The translations under genes and the position numbers were made by a program. From assembly GCA_000934455.1 (NCBI GenBank), contig KN882318.1, positions 195,365-253,534 on the forward strand: DNA of 58,170 bases. Reading direction: 5' to 3'. How positions within the stretch are numbered: the stretch's first letter is position 1; each line of letters begins with the position of its first letter. Source of the DNA: Apostichopus parvimensis. Lineage: Eukaryota > Echinodermata > Holothuroidea > Aspidochirotida > Stichopodidae. Below the pieces are notes generated by a model. The model did no database searches. It saw only the letters and a program-made list of their open reading frames with translations, and was not told the origin of the DNA. Positions 1 through 10,745 of this stretch are shown here, piece after piece.

Positions 1-2645
1 ATATATATATGCACTGCACCACAGCCATAAACTCTAGATGCCAAATCTGTATTGTGATGTATTTATACGATTTAATTGCGAAAAATTTCTGTCATAAATT
101 GATCGTCTGTGCTCTGTATTTCCTGGTGGTGCTATCGTATTTCAAGCAGGGGCAAAGAGACGACAAGTTTCGGCATGTGAGTGTGAATATTGTACAAACT
201 ACTGTTTGGAGAGCCCTAGCAAGCTTAACCAGTCTTTTACCAATGTTTTGTAGTATCATCTCACATTACGACTCCCAGTGGATCGATCGCGGGCTATCTA
301 CAATTTGCTCAGATGCTCGCGATAATATTGTAAATATATATATACATCAAGATCTTCACTCCGAAGAAAGAAAAAAAAATGGAGATCCCTTCCAGATCGA
401 AAAGAATGGAAAAAGATAAAACAAGGAGTTTTGTTTAGGTTCTTGAAAAATATTATGGGAGGTCACTGTATGGTTCATGACTATGCATGCATCACATACC
501 GCTAAGTATGGTTGCTATGGCAACCTAAATGGCAGACAATATGGCTTTCCATGATAGTTTTCTTATATCACCGCTGGAGAAGAGTGAACCCAGGGGGGGG
601 GGGGGAAAGAACTTCAATGCTGAGGCTTTGGTCAGTTTTTGGAGATTAGCTGGCTCCAAATTAAAGAACCCTTTGGGGAAACAAATTTGAAGTGCAAAAT
701 ATTTTCAAAACTTTGGATGAGTCAACATTGAGAAAGTGACCTTATGGACCTTTTGCAGTGCGTCTATGCAAATTTTAAAATATTCATTGCATTCTTTGCT
801 TCCTTGCCACCTCAATGGATCTCTCCTGCCATGCGCAAAGCCAACAGAGGGCGTTGTCTTGTCGATCCTATCTAGCTTTGCAAACTCGATAAGTTGAAGT
901 CTCGGAATGCAAGTCACATAACGGTACCGTACGTGAGTCGGTCGCTAGTAGTATGTACAATTTCGTTTTCGTAATTTATTGAACCAGAGATCTCTTGAAA
1001 CATTTTTATAAAGTTTCCAGTCGGTCTAATTGCTTCAAGCTCCTTAACTTGTATTTTGTAAAGGCAATTTTTTCGTTTAGCCAAACTGCTGTCACGCAAT
1101 CAAGCTTCTTTGATTAATAAGATATCTGTAAACGTTAAAGATCATGCGCACTAGGATCGATGTGACAGCGCCCTCTATAGAAAAGCTGGAGAGCCCCATT
1201 GCCAACACACTTTCTCGATATTGATAATTAAACATTTAATAATAATCGTGGTTAAAACTTAATCGCACAGCATAGCACCCCAAACGACACCTAGATGGGG
1301 TCACCTTCCTTCAAGTCTCCCTCCAAAACGAACAATTCTTTCATCCTCGAATCCTTTCGTATTGCTTTGGTTGTGTACTGTGAGCACTCCATCAAGTTAG
1401 AAGGATATCTCATTCAGTTCTGCTGCTTCCTTTGCAAGGTTCACATTCTTCTTGAACATTTTCTTTGCTGCTAATTTTGCTTTGCATTAACTTACTCTCC
1501 CACGATTGTTTATGTTTGCTTAATTGCTAAGTGCTATGTTATCTGGATCGAGACTTAAGCACTATCTCTCTTCACCAACCTCGATCTTGCTCACTACATG
1601 TACATACAATTGCTTTGTAAACAATAATGTCAGTGCAGTCACTACCCTCTGGGACACCCCTCCTCCCTCTCCCTCCCACCTCCCCCACCCTCTTCCCCTT
1701 GTGCAAAGTAGGAAACATTAAAACTTATAACAAGTACAGGTATACATGGAAATATTCATAATTAACATTTAGAAGTAAAATCTTGGCAGCTCGCAACGGT
1801 TGCTATGTCTTTCGTAGTCTTCATCAAAAATTTAAATAAGCAGTATATTGTTAGGCTTTGTCTTTAGTCTTGTTCAATGTCATTTCAAATTCGTGTTAGT
1901 TTGTGGATTTGGGGTATTAATTATTTGTCGTGCTGTGATGAAAACCACTCTTTTTTCTTTTTCTTAAAATTATGCACAACTGTTGTTTGTCCCATTCACA
2001 ATGTTCATTACGAACTATATGTGTATAATAAGGATGATAAAACCCTACATGATCATTCACAAGTATTTCTCCCACGAGATTTAAGCTCCGTAATATTCAA
2101 AAGTTTTCATCAAAACTCTTCAGTTGTTAATCTCTCTCGATGATTAATGTTTCCTGCATTCGATAAAATTTTCCATAAAAATCTTCAAACCATTTTTGGA
2201 ATTTAAGTAAGTTCCATTTTAACAAAATCCTAGAGACGTCTGGAATATTATAGTCGTTAGAAGAAGTTCCAGGAATATATATGTGTGAGGTGGAGTCCTC
2301 AACGTTTAGCCTGTGTGTACATTAACCGTTAACCTAGGTCAGAAAGTTAATGAAGTTAAAGAACCAAATTGTGTGACTTTTTATGTCGTATTTCCAACGT
2401 TTTCAAAAGTTGTCTTGTGACCCCTTCCCTCCCTCCCTCCCTCCCCCCTTCATCCCCCTTATCCCCCTCATTCCCCTCATCCCCCTCAGCCCTCTTATCC
2501 CAGCAGATCTGCAGCTTTTCCAGTTTTGCGGAAATGGATAAGGCTGATAGGACAGCCCCCCTGTTAGTGTTGACTTTGTTTTCTACCTCTTTCTACAGGA
2601 TCACTGGTGGGGTTTTTGAGAGTTAGTGTTGGACTATATATTTAA
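1..2645. other. Gene-free DNA
   Basis: No recognisable gene was found on either strand. The longest open frame (9-419, +, 136 codons) has no recognisable domain and no convincing splice context, so it is probably chance. Visible structure is limited to a G13 run at 593-605, a C/T-rich tract at about 1655-1705, and a strongly pyrimidine-rich tract at about 2420-2500 built from CCCTC and CCCTT steps. Confidence 0.6.
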
Positions 2646-2753
2646 TCAAGTGAACTATCAAGTGAACATTCAAGTGAACATTCAAGTGAACATTCAAGTG
2701 AACTTTCAAGTGAACTTTCAAGTGAACGTTATGGTGAACGTTATGGTGAACAT
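2646..2753. repeat. 12-bp minisatellite, about nine copies
   Basis: Nine head-to-tail copies of a 12-mer close to TCAAGTGAACAT run without interruption. The first copies differ only at the last two bases (CTA, CAT, CTT, CGT). The final copies change to TATGGTGAACGT, so the array drifts in sequence from left to right. This is a local tandem duplication array and no coding role is visible. Confidence 0.93.
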
Positions 2754-4826
2754 TGTTTAGTGAGTGAACATACTAGTGTATATACAAATAGTGAGTGAAT
2801 CATATTAGCGTGTGTATAGAAACTCTGAATAATTTTTTTCCTACAAATACCTACTTTAACACCCCCCCCCTGTTAATTTTGGGTATGGCCGGAGGACCCC
2901 ATCGATCAAAGTAAGAAACCCCCCCTCCAAGATGCGTTCGCCAAATGAAAATAAAACGGACGAGTAATCATAGTTATTTCACCGAGATGCTTGATACAGT
3001 TTGCAGCAAACATGAGGGACATGAAAGGTCAAGTTGGTCCACCGTTAGGAAAACAAAATTGTTATGCATTTAATCTATCTGATAATGTACTCCATTTATC
3101 AGTTTTATGGAATGTCAAACTTTTTAGATTGTAAATATCTCAACATATGAAACATAAGCGATAAGGGTGTCTGCGAATGTTGCTCCTGGAAATGTCATGT
3201 GTCTTGATAATAGCCAGGTGTCTGATAGTAATTATCGGTCCACTTCCTGTGAAAAATTCTTTTGCTGATCATTTTAGTCCTATCTCACTTTTTCAAAGGT
3301 GATCTCACGTGGGTTACCAAAATTCAACCATATGGTATATCCAAAATTGCCAACTTCTTTCTATTTCAAAAAAAAAAAAATTGTTGTACAATTAATGCTA
3401 ATTTTGTGATAATTCCAACTAGATATGCCTCATAAATTGGACAAAAGCGGGGAACACTTTATAGTTCTACTTAACCTTTAACCTATGTGTTATACACGAT
3501 GATAGAAGACTTGACAGATATGGAAGTTCATTATTATTTTGTGGTGAAAATATCCACAAAGATTCATTCACATTAAATTGCCATTGTTGCAATTTGACAG
3601 TTATAATTTGGCATATTCTTCCCTCCTCAAATTGGCGACACAAACTTGCCACTCTTTTAATGTTACTGTAATGCCTCATAGATCATCTTGCATTACCACT
3701 TCTGAGAGAAGGTGTACAATAACCTTTTTTTTTCTTTCTTTTTTCTCTCTCTTGATTGACTTCTATTTGCCTTTCTCTTATCTGTATGAACTGCAGAGCA
3801 TGCATGCTGCTTTTGGCAAGCCAGGCATAAATATAACTCTTGCTGGGTTTTATCTAGAAGCTTGGCTGGATTTAGGTTTGATGGATTGCCAGGCAGCTTC
3901 TGTGTATGTCATGCAGTCTGTCTGTTGACAGGACTGTGCGGTTGTCAGCTATTGCGTGTATTTAGACGTCTCTAAACGCAGAGTTTCACTCGTGATTTAC
4001 AGCCAGGTAAGCTAGGAGCTGTCTCCGACAAATTGGACTTGTCCATCGTGACGTTACGATTCTAAGTTACCGTGGAAGCCTACAGTAGTTCTGGATTCTC
4101 ATGCTGGCTTAAAGCAGTTGGTTGCTTTGGTAACGTGATATCCCTAGCAGTGGTGATGCATCCCAGACACAGATGTGTTGTTTATGTGCACACGGTTTAA
4201 ATAATGGCCGCAATTAACAGATATTAGCTGGTTCTGTAGTATTTCAAAGAGAGCTTAAACTTGTTACTCTCTTAGCAGCAACACTTACCTCAGGCCTACA
4301 ACGTGTTGAAACACTCATTTTCGCTAGGTGAGGTAAGCTGGGGAGAGGTGAGATGCAGATGCAGATCTGAAGAACATTCCCCTGCAGGCGAAAGTGGATG
4401 GGGTCTCGCAAGTGGGACATGGGGAGGCACAGTCCTAAAACGTTACCAATTGTATAGGTTAGATGGGATTGCTTTATGTGGATAGGACTCCCATCCTATG
4501 AGACATTTTCAAGAATAGTCCTTCATAGAAATGTACCCCCCAAACCAGTAAATTCATAAAAATTTCTATTATTTACTTTGGAATTCGTGGTTGCTTATAT
4601 GTCTCCTCACTACCTTAGCACTATTGTCTACATTCAGGCTTAGAATTTCCTATTTTTGGCCACACTAAAAATATAAAATAAGAGTACTTAAAAATTTTTC
4701 TACTGGCTAATTTTCTATATTAAATGACAAAGCATTATGATGTGGCGTTTACACTACCTTTCATAAATGGACCTGTAGGGTAACCATGGCGATTTTTTTA
4801 CTGAAGATTGTTAATCAACTTATCAT
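2754..4826. other. Gene-free DNA with a possible old repeat
   Basis: No gene was recognised. The piece at about 2860-2940 has C8 and C7 runs around a GGTATGGCCGGAGGACCCC segment. It resembles the homopolymer-rich debris of old transposons elsewhere in the window, but it cannot be classified. An A13 run lies near 3368-3380. Confidence 0.5.
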
Positions 4827-4844
4827 GTGTTTATGTCGTTTACG

Positions 4845-4925
4845 TCTACTGGCAGAAAATTGCAAGTGCTTTCTTCTTTCTACTGGCAAACAGTAGAATC
4901 CACCGGCATTTCAACAGGAAACATT
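4845..4925. repeat. Possible old interspersed repeat, copy A
   Basis: The core CTTTCTACTGGCAAACAGTA and the following CCGGCATT resemble the stretch at about 43743-43810, which has TTTCTACTGGCACATGGC and then TACTGGCATT. The two similar stretches are 39 kb apart and flanked by unrelated DNA, which suggests diverged copies of one dispersed family. The similarity is short, so confidence is low. An 83-codon frame (4827-5078, +) overlaps it and looks incidental. Confidence 0.25.
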
Positions 4926-5078
4926 CGAGGCCTGAGACTATACAGGGCAGTAGTTAGTCACTTGAAGGAAAGTGCAAGTGTATCTTACTCATATATACAA
5001 AAGACAAAATTCAGAGCTCTCAAAAACTGCTACCCAAAATTTGTGAACAACTCAATGATTCCCTCAATGATAAATTAA

Positions 5079-5908
5079 AAAGCCATTTAGTATGTTGATC
5101 ATTATTCTTCATGCTATCCTTCATTAGTTCATGTCGGTTTACCTTAATTGTGCCGAACCACAAGTGCGCTCGCTGGTTAGAAAAACCAGAGCATCGATAA
5201 TGTACTTAATTAACACTTAGCTTTCAATAAAAGCAAACAAAATTTCTCAAACGAGCCGAAACGACTTCTGGAATATGACATTTCACTGTGCCGATTTTGT
5301 CATGACACAGATTCATGTTAAAAAGTGCACAAACTTGTAAGGAAATGCAAAAATCAGGTTAATTGTAGAGTCAAATTTTGCCAAGGAGAAGAAGAAGAAA
5401 GGAGAAGAAAAAGGCAAGAAAGATAGAAAACCAAAATCAAAATGCGAAAAAAACTTAGATCAAGATTTCATCAAAAGTACATGTCACCTGTGGCATCATT
5501 AATTCATCTCCAATATTTTTTTTTGCCTTTTTGCAATATTTTCATTTTTTTAATTCATTGAATTTTCAACACTTTATTTCATTCATTTGCAGGGGTAGCA
5601 CATATTTAAATTATATACAAGCAGAAGATAAATTTATGCTTTGGAGTCAAACCTAATCCAATAATAAATAAGATATTATAAATAGTTAAAAAGACGGAAG
5701 AAGACATTTCCAAGAAAATTTGACAAACAAAATTGTAGATGGCAATTCTCAAATGAGAAAAATAGGAATTATCTAACAAAATGGGAAATGGAAAAAAAAA
5801 ACAGATGACCTAAAGCGAATACAGGTTTTGGAGGGAAAATACAGATTTTAAGGTTGAAATTACTGAAAGAGCTAATGTTTGCAAAGGTTTGCAGCTCTGT
5901 AAGAACCC
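5079..5908. other. AT-rich gene-free DNA
   Basis: No recognisable gene, RNA or mobile element was seen. The sequence has purine-rich GAAGAAGAAG steps near 5390-5425 and T-rich runs near 5510-5560. Confidence 0.5.
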
Positions 5909-6004
5909 ACATTTGAAACTTTTTGTGATGAAATTGCATGGCATAATTAATGGTCCAGTTTTATGAACAGGAAAATACTACTGTATTCACTATAATGAAG
6001 TTAT
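5909..6004. repeat. 96-bp perfect direct repeat, copy 1
   Basis: Read base by base, this segment is identical to 9283-9378 in the same orientation, 3374 bp away. It begins ACATTTGAAACTTTTTGTG and ends TATAATGAAGTTAT. Similarity stops abruptly at both edges. It contains no open frame, no tRNA boxes and no obvious terminal inverted repeat. Perfect identity in otherwise diverged noncoding DNA points to a recent copy, a recently active short mobile element, or gene conversion. Confidence 0.9.
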
Positions 6005-6763
6005 TGTACAGTTATAATATTTAGGAACTCCAAACTTTTTTATAAGTTATAAAGTGAGTAATATCAGTCATACCGATTGATGTAAGTGTACTTACTGACA
6101 CATAAGACAGTCATACAATTTTGGACAGATACTATGAAAATTATAGCCAGAAGCATTGTTATTATATTTTAATATGAATATTTTTACTGGTATGTACCTT
6201 ATACAGAGATTCGTATTAGAGCGATCTGATAATTGTTTTAAGGGTCCTTGTGATTGACCCGTTGCATGGACTCCCTATGTGGTGGTATATGTCACAAGCT
6301 GTACAAGTGCATAATTTTAACATGTTCAGTAGTAATAACTCCTTTATATATTAGATTGGCAAATACAAGCCATTGGGAATCCTAATCAAAGAAAAAAAGA
6401 AAAAAAAAAGATTTGTGGAACAGATGTGCAAGCACCGCCTGTACCACAGGCAGATGTCTTAATTAAACAACATAAATTAACAAAATCTCAATAATTAAAT
6501 TTGATTGCGAAGTAATTTCCGGTAATTTCAAATGGAAATTGATTAATATCTTGTGCCTATTATGTGAAATTTAGTCACAAAAGTATCCCCAAAAGCCCCT
6601 GGCAACCCTCTCTCTTTCCCCCTTCTCTTTCCTTCCTTCCCTGTCTCACAACTCACCCTTCTATAATTCCTACACACCGAGGCATACCCTCCTTTTGCAT
6701 TCCTTCCAACTCCCGTCCCTTCTTGTCTTGTTCAGCAAGACTGATGCCTAGTTTGGTAATGGA
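6005..6763. other. Gene-free DNA
   Basis: No gene was recognised. The right part (about 6590-6740) is pyrimidine-rich, with repeated CCCTT and CCTTCC steps. The 67-codon frame read through it is a low-complexity Pro/Ser frame. Confidence 0.5.
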
Positions 6764-6900
6764 ATAATAATAATAACATAGTAGATTTATATAGTGCCAC
6801 TCCAGGAAACAAATAACTGCCCATGGCACTTCAGAAAGTGGAAAGCATCAACACTGACATGTACAACAGAAAAATATAAGTCTTCAGTAACTTCTTAAAA
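6764..6900 (-). repeat. SINE or LINE 3' tail fragment
   Basis: Read on the minus strand, this stretch ends with GTGGCACTATATAAATC, then CTACTATG, then a (TTA)n tail (AATAATAATAATAAC on the plus strand at about 6766-6780). A GCRCTATATAAAT box followed by a TTA/ATT tail is a widespread 3' end of short retroelements in marine invertebrates. The 5' part is missing or too diverged to see, so this looks like a truncated insertion. The family was not identified. Confidence 0.55.
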
Positions 6901-8183
6901 GTGGATCAATGCCCCCTCTCCCCGGTTTCCATCCTTGTTCCCGTCTTAACCTCTTCCCCTTTCCCCTCCCTGCCACTCCCCTCCCTTCCCCCACCCTGTC
7001 ATCATCCACCTGTCCCTCATCCTTCCTTTCCCTGTTCAAGGGTACCATGCTACTCGAAGTGTGACAGTGCAAACAGTCGTTAGATTAAGCATACTTGCTA
7101 TCGAGGTCTTTTCGTGACAGCTGGGTCATGACAGAAATCAAATTTAAGCCTCTCCTTCCATCGTTTGTTTGGCACAAAGGAAACAATAGTGGATAGGTGT
7201 GTGAGTATGAGATCAAATTAAATCAGTCGTCAAGTCATAGAAAAATGATCCAATTTGGATTCCGCAATTTCGAATGCATCTGGAAAACACTGAAAATTGG
7301 GCTAAGAAGTTTCGCTTTCTCGTGCAGGTTTTTTTATTTCTACGTCCTTCCTTTCTTTCTCTTGGTAAACAAATTATGAGAGATCAATAGTATTTACTTT
7401 GCTTAAAATACGTAGATAGAGGTTACTTAGCAACCATAAAATGTCCAAACAATGATACAATAGACAATAGATGATTTCTATTGATTTATGTCTATTTAAT
7501 TTTTTGTGGTTAAATTCTTAGATGTACGCATACTCCTTATGTAATAAATAGCTGTGCTAAATTGTATTGTACGACATTCCTTTTTGAAAACAATTTTTTT
7601 TAAAGCAATTTGTATAAACTCAAAAAATGTTTTTCCACTTTTTGTATCATGAAAGCCAGATTTTTAGATTTCCATTAAAAACTTGAAAAAACATGTGACC
7701 AGGATTGGATGCAAATATTATGCTAGATTATAGCACTCGAGCAACATCATCGCAGTTTTGAGCAACCATGACAGCTTTGACATTTAGGGATGGAGGGGAA
7801 GGGGGTGGGTGGGTGAGAGGCATTGGAGGGAGAGGATGTGGTAGCGAACACTTGACTATGTACTGTGGCTTCTGACAGGCACCTGCACATCACAGAAATG
7901 GTTATCGCCTTGCACCTGCTAAAGCCTGGAAATAAAAAATCTGTTTTAGAGCACGGGAAGTTTGTTATCCTGACGTCACCAGTCCGCATCCCACTCTAGC
8001 CAAAAGTTCCTCTGCTCTTTTCAAATCATCACATTTGAAACTAAAGTGAACAGGAGTTACTATGATGTATTCTTGTAGCAGTTTATTTTCCCAAGAATGG
8101 ATGTTCCATACTTTCCGAAACTTTTTCATCCATCATGTTTAATACCTTTATTTATTTATTTATTAATTTGTTTATTTATACCT
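6901..8183. other. Gene-free DNA with strand-biased tracts
   Basis: No gene was recognised. A C/T tract occupies about 6908-7045 and a G-rich tract (GGGGAAGGGGGTGGGTGGG-like) about 7793-7836. TTTA repeats precede the SINE fragment that starts at 8184. The frames of 60-80 codons here read through these tracts. Confidence 0.5.
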
Positions 8184-8300
8184 GTTGAATTGGAAGCCAC
8201 CCGTTGTAAAATATGTTACCCATATGACCATTCATGGTCGCTTAGGCGCCAGAAATATAACTGCCTGATTATTATTATCATTATTATTACCTTAACATTT
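8184..8300 (+). repeat. 5'-truncated tRNA-SINE, body and tail
   Basis: This matches the 3' half of the full-length SINE at 13772-14082. Shared landmarks are TTGAATTGGAAGCC near the left edge, then GGTCGCTTAGGCGCC (GGTTGCTTAAGCATC in the full copy), then ATAACTGCCTGATTATTATT (ATAACTGTCTGGTTATTATT), and a (TTA)n tail. The tRNA head is absent, as expected of 5'-truncated reverse transcription or later loss. Confidence 0.72.
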
Positions 8301-9282
8301 AGTTGCACCAATTTGTTCTGTGTAATTCATATTTTAAGTCATCATACATATTTTCCATCTTTTTAGTATACTTTAGGATAAATCCTGAATAATATCCATC
8401 CTAAACATCTATCAAGAAAATCAAAAGAAAAGAATAAAAAATTGAAAGAGAGATTGTAATCTTACCCTTGTTTGGGTTTTGAAGTCCCACTGACTGATTC
8501 ACTATGTACATTACATGCATTGATTGGCATTTACTTTTACACCACAAAGGAAAATGCTTCAAAATTGTAAGATAATCAAAAAAAAATTGCACACAGCTGT
8601 AACATGTAATTTCACAGAATGACTCCAGGCGTTCTTAGGCCATTGGTAATTTTGTTTCCGTCTCGGTTTTGGGTGCATCAACCGAAAAGAAGGAAAAAAT
8701 CCATTCTCGGATAAAACGAGTAAAAAGTACAATGTAAAGGTTATTGCAAAAGAGCTTTCTTTCGCATCCTGTTGCAACTTCCTGTTTTTTTTCTTCTTTG
8801 AAGCGTGAAGCGTCTGTTTCCCCCACCCTTCTCCTGAGGGGATCAACGAAGTGATATTTTAAAGTCTGTAGCTATTTGACCCAACTGCATACAGAATTGG
8901 AGATATACAACAGATGTTTTTTCTTTTGTTTGTGAGTCAAATCATCTTAAGATTTGCATGAAATTATCTGTTTTGATAATTTTGTCATTTCTCCAGCTAT
9001 TACTTAAGTTCCAGTCGACCGGTGCGGTTTAAATGATAAACGAGCCATCACTTTTGATGATTTAACCAAACTTTTGTCATTTTCATGGCTTTAGAGTTTC
9101 TCAGCGCTTTTAATTCTCTCTCTTACAGAATACATAATTTTTTGGGGAAGAAAAAAGATGGCTGCATAATTTTCATATTTCGGAGTAATATAAGATTGTC
9201 AACAGTACTACATGAAAGAATGAGAAAAAAGAGAGCAAATTTCTGTCATAAAGAGGAGGAGTAATGTACTGCTTTAAATTCT
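8301..9282. other. Gene-free DNA
   Basis: Overlapping minus-strand frames of 60-95 codons occur around 8400-8850. They have no recognisable domain and no convincing exon boundaries. No RNA or mobile element was recognised. Confidence 0.5.
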
Positions 9283-9378
9283 ACATTTGAAACTTTTTGT
9301 GATGAAATTGCATGGCATAATTAATGGTCCAGTTTTATGAACAGGAAAATACTACTGTATTCACTATAATGAAGTTAT
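9283..9378. repeat. 96-bp perfect direct repeat, copy 2
   Basis: Identical to 5909-6004 in the same orientation. The left flank (CTGCTTTAAATTCT) and right flank (CAGTACTTTATG) differ from those of the other copy, which fixes the repeat boundary at 96 bp. Confidence 0.9.
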
Positions 9379-10349
9379 CAGTACTTTATGCTTGATATTT
9401 AGAACTCCTAAAACTCAGCTAGTCTTCAACCAATGTCATTTCAATACTTATTTCATAAAAAAAGTTAAAAAAATCCAGATAAACTTCAAAAATTCGTAAT
9501 GTGAAGAATAATAAAAAAATAAAAAATATCAAGCACGGTTTGACCACGATCATCCATAATAGTCCATATCAGAGAAATAAAACTAGGTGTGAAGATGCAC
9601 TCTCTGTACAGTGAGATTCATAAACAGACTTGAAAGGTTACCTTTAGTTGTTGTTCAATGCCTATGTTTACATGAACCACTGGGCCAGGTTTCAGATTAT
9701 GTTACCGACTTTTTCCTTTTTTTGCCTTTTTTTAAATTAAACCTATTACTATTTGGTATAATAGACCTGCCCAAATTTTCACCATTGTTCAATCGTTTCT
9801 TTTGTTTCGGTCTCCGAATTTGAATCCGATATACAAGTTTGGATTTATGTCCATGGATACATTTACCCTTTTTAATCTTAAATGCATCATCTCCAGGTAT
9901 TAACATTACAGTAGGACTGGGGAAGAAAAAAATCTGAAATACACCACCAATGGATTTCACTGAACAGTATAATAAGCTTGCACTTTTTGAAACATGGGAT
10001 TCTGGATTGAAATCAGAGATGGTTATTTTCCCTAGAGATATCCTCTGTTTATATAGATGGATGGATTTTCTTCACCTTCCCAGATTTGACGAAACAGCTG
10101 TTATGACATTACAAATTATTACAAACTATCGGTCTGCTGCGAGTTGCTAAGCGATCGGAGATTATAAACTTCGTCAAAATTGTTTATCCAAGATTACTAG
10201 CCTCCGAGAGTCACAACAACTTTGAGAAAGTTCTTCTTCTCTCTCGGCAGCTAATTCATATATTATTACAATTCTCTTAAAACTAGCAGCTCTATGCTAT
10301 AGTTCAGGATTTGTCGGTTTTGCAATTCTCGATATAATTTCAAATTTCT
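9379..10349. other. Gene-free DNA
   Basis: No gene was recognised. Small frames such as 9950-10150 lack any domain signature. The segment at about 10140-10260 is more complex and retains some CpG, but no specific function can be assigned. Confidence 0.45.
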
Positions 10350-10745
10350 ACATTATTCCAGTTATTGTCATTATTCCAATTTTCTATATAATTCTAATTC
10401 TCTATCTAATTCCAGTTGTCTACATAAATATTCCAATTCTGTGCTTTATTCCAATTCTCTACATTATTTCATTTCTCCATATTATTCCAATTCTCCATAT
10501 TATTCCAATTCTCTTCTACATTATTCAAATTCTGTACATTAGTCTAATTCCCTACATAAATCCAATTCTCTACATAAAACCAATTCTCTGCATTATTCCA
10601 ATTCTCCATATTATTCTAATTCTCTTCTACATTATTATAATTCTGTACATTATTATAATTCTTTACATTTCTCCAAATCTCTACATAAATCCAGTTGTTG
10701 TCATTATTCCAATTCTCTATATAATTCTAATTCTCTACATAACTT
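10350..10745. repeat. Roughly 18-bp minisatellite with higher-order units
   Basis: About twenty degenerate copies of a unit near ATTCCAATTCTCTACATT are arrayed head to tail, with unit lengths of about 15-21 bp. A larger unit is visible: the run starting TTCTCCATATTATTCC at 10491 recurs at 10602, 111 bp later, with few changes. The two array ends also match each other (CCAGTTATTGTCATTATTCC near 10358 and CCAGTTGTTGTCATTATTCC near 10691). This indicates duplication of multi-unit blocks. No open frame of interest is present. Confidence 0.9.

Noticed and set aside
9-419. 136-codon plus-strand frame at the left edge
   Set aside because: No domain, no convincing start or splice context, and ordinary AT-rich composition; length alone is within chance for this much sequence.
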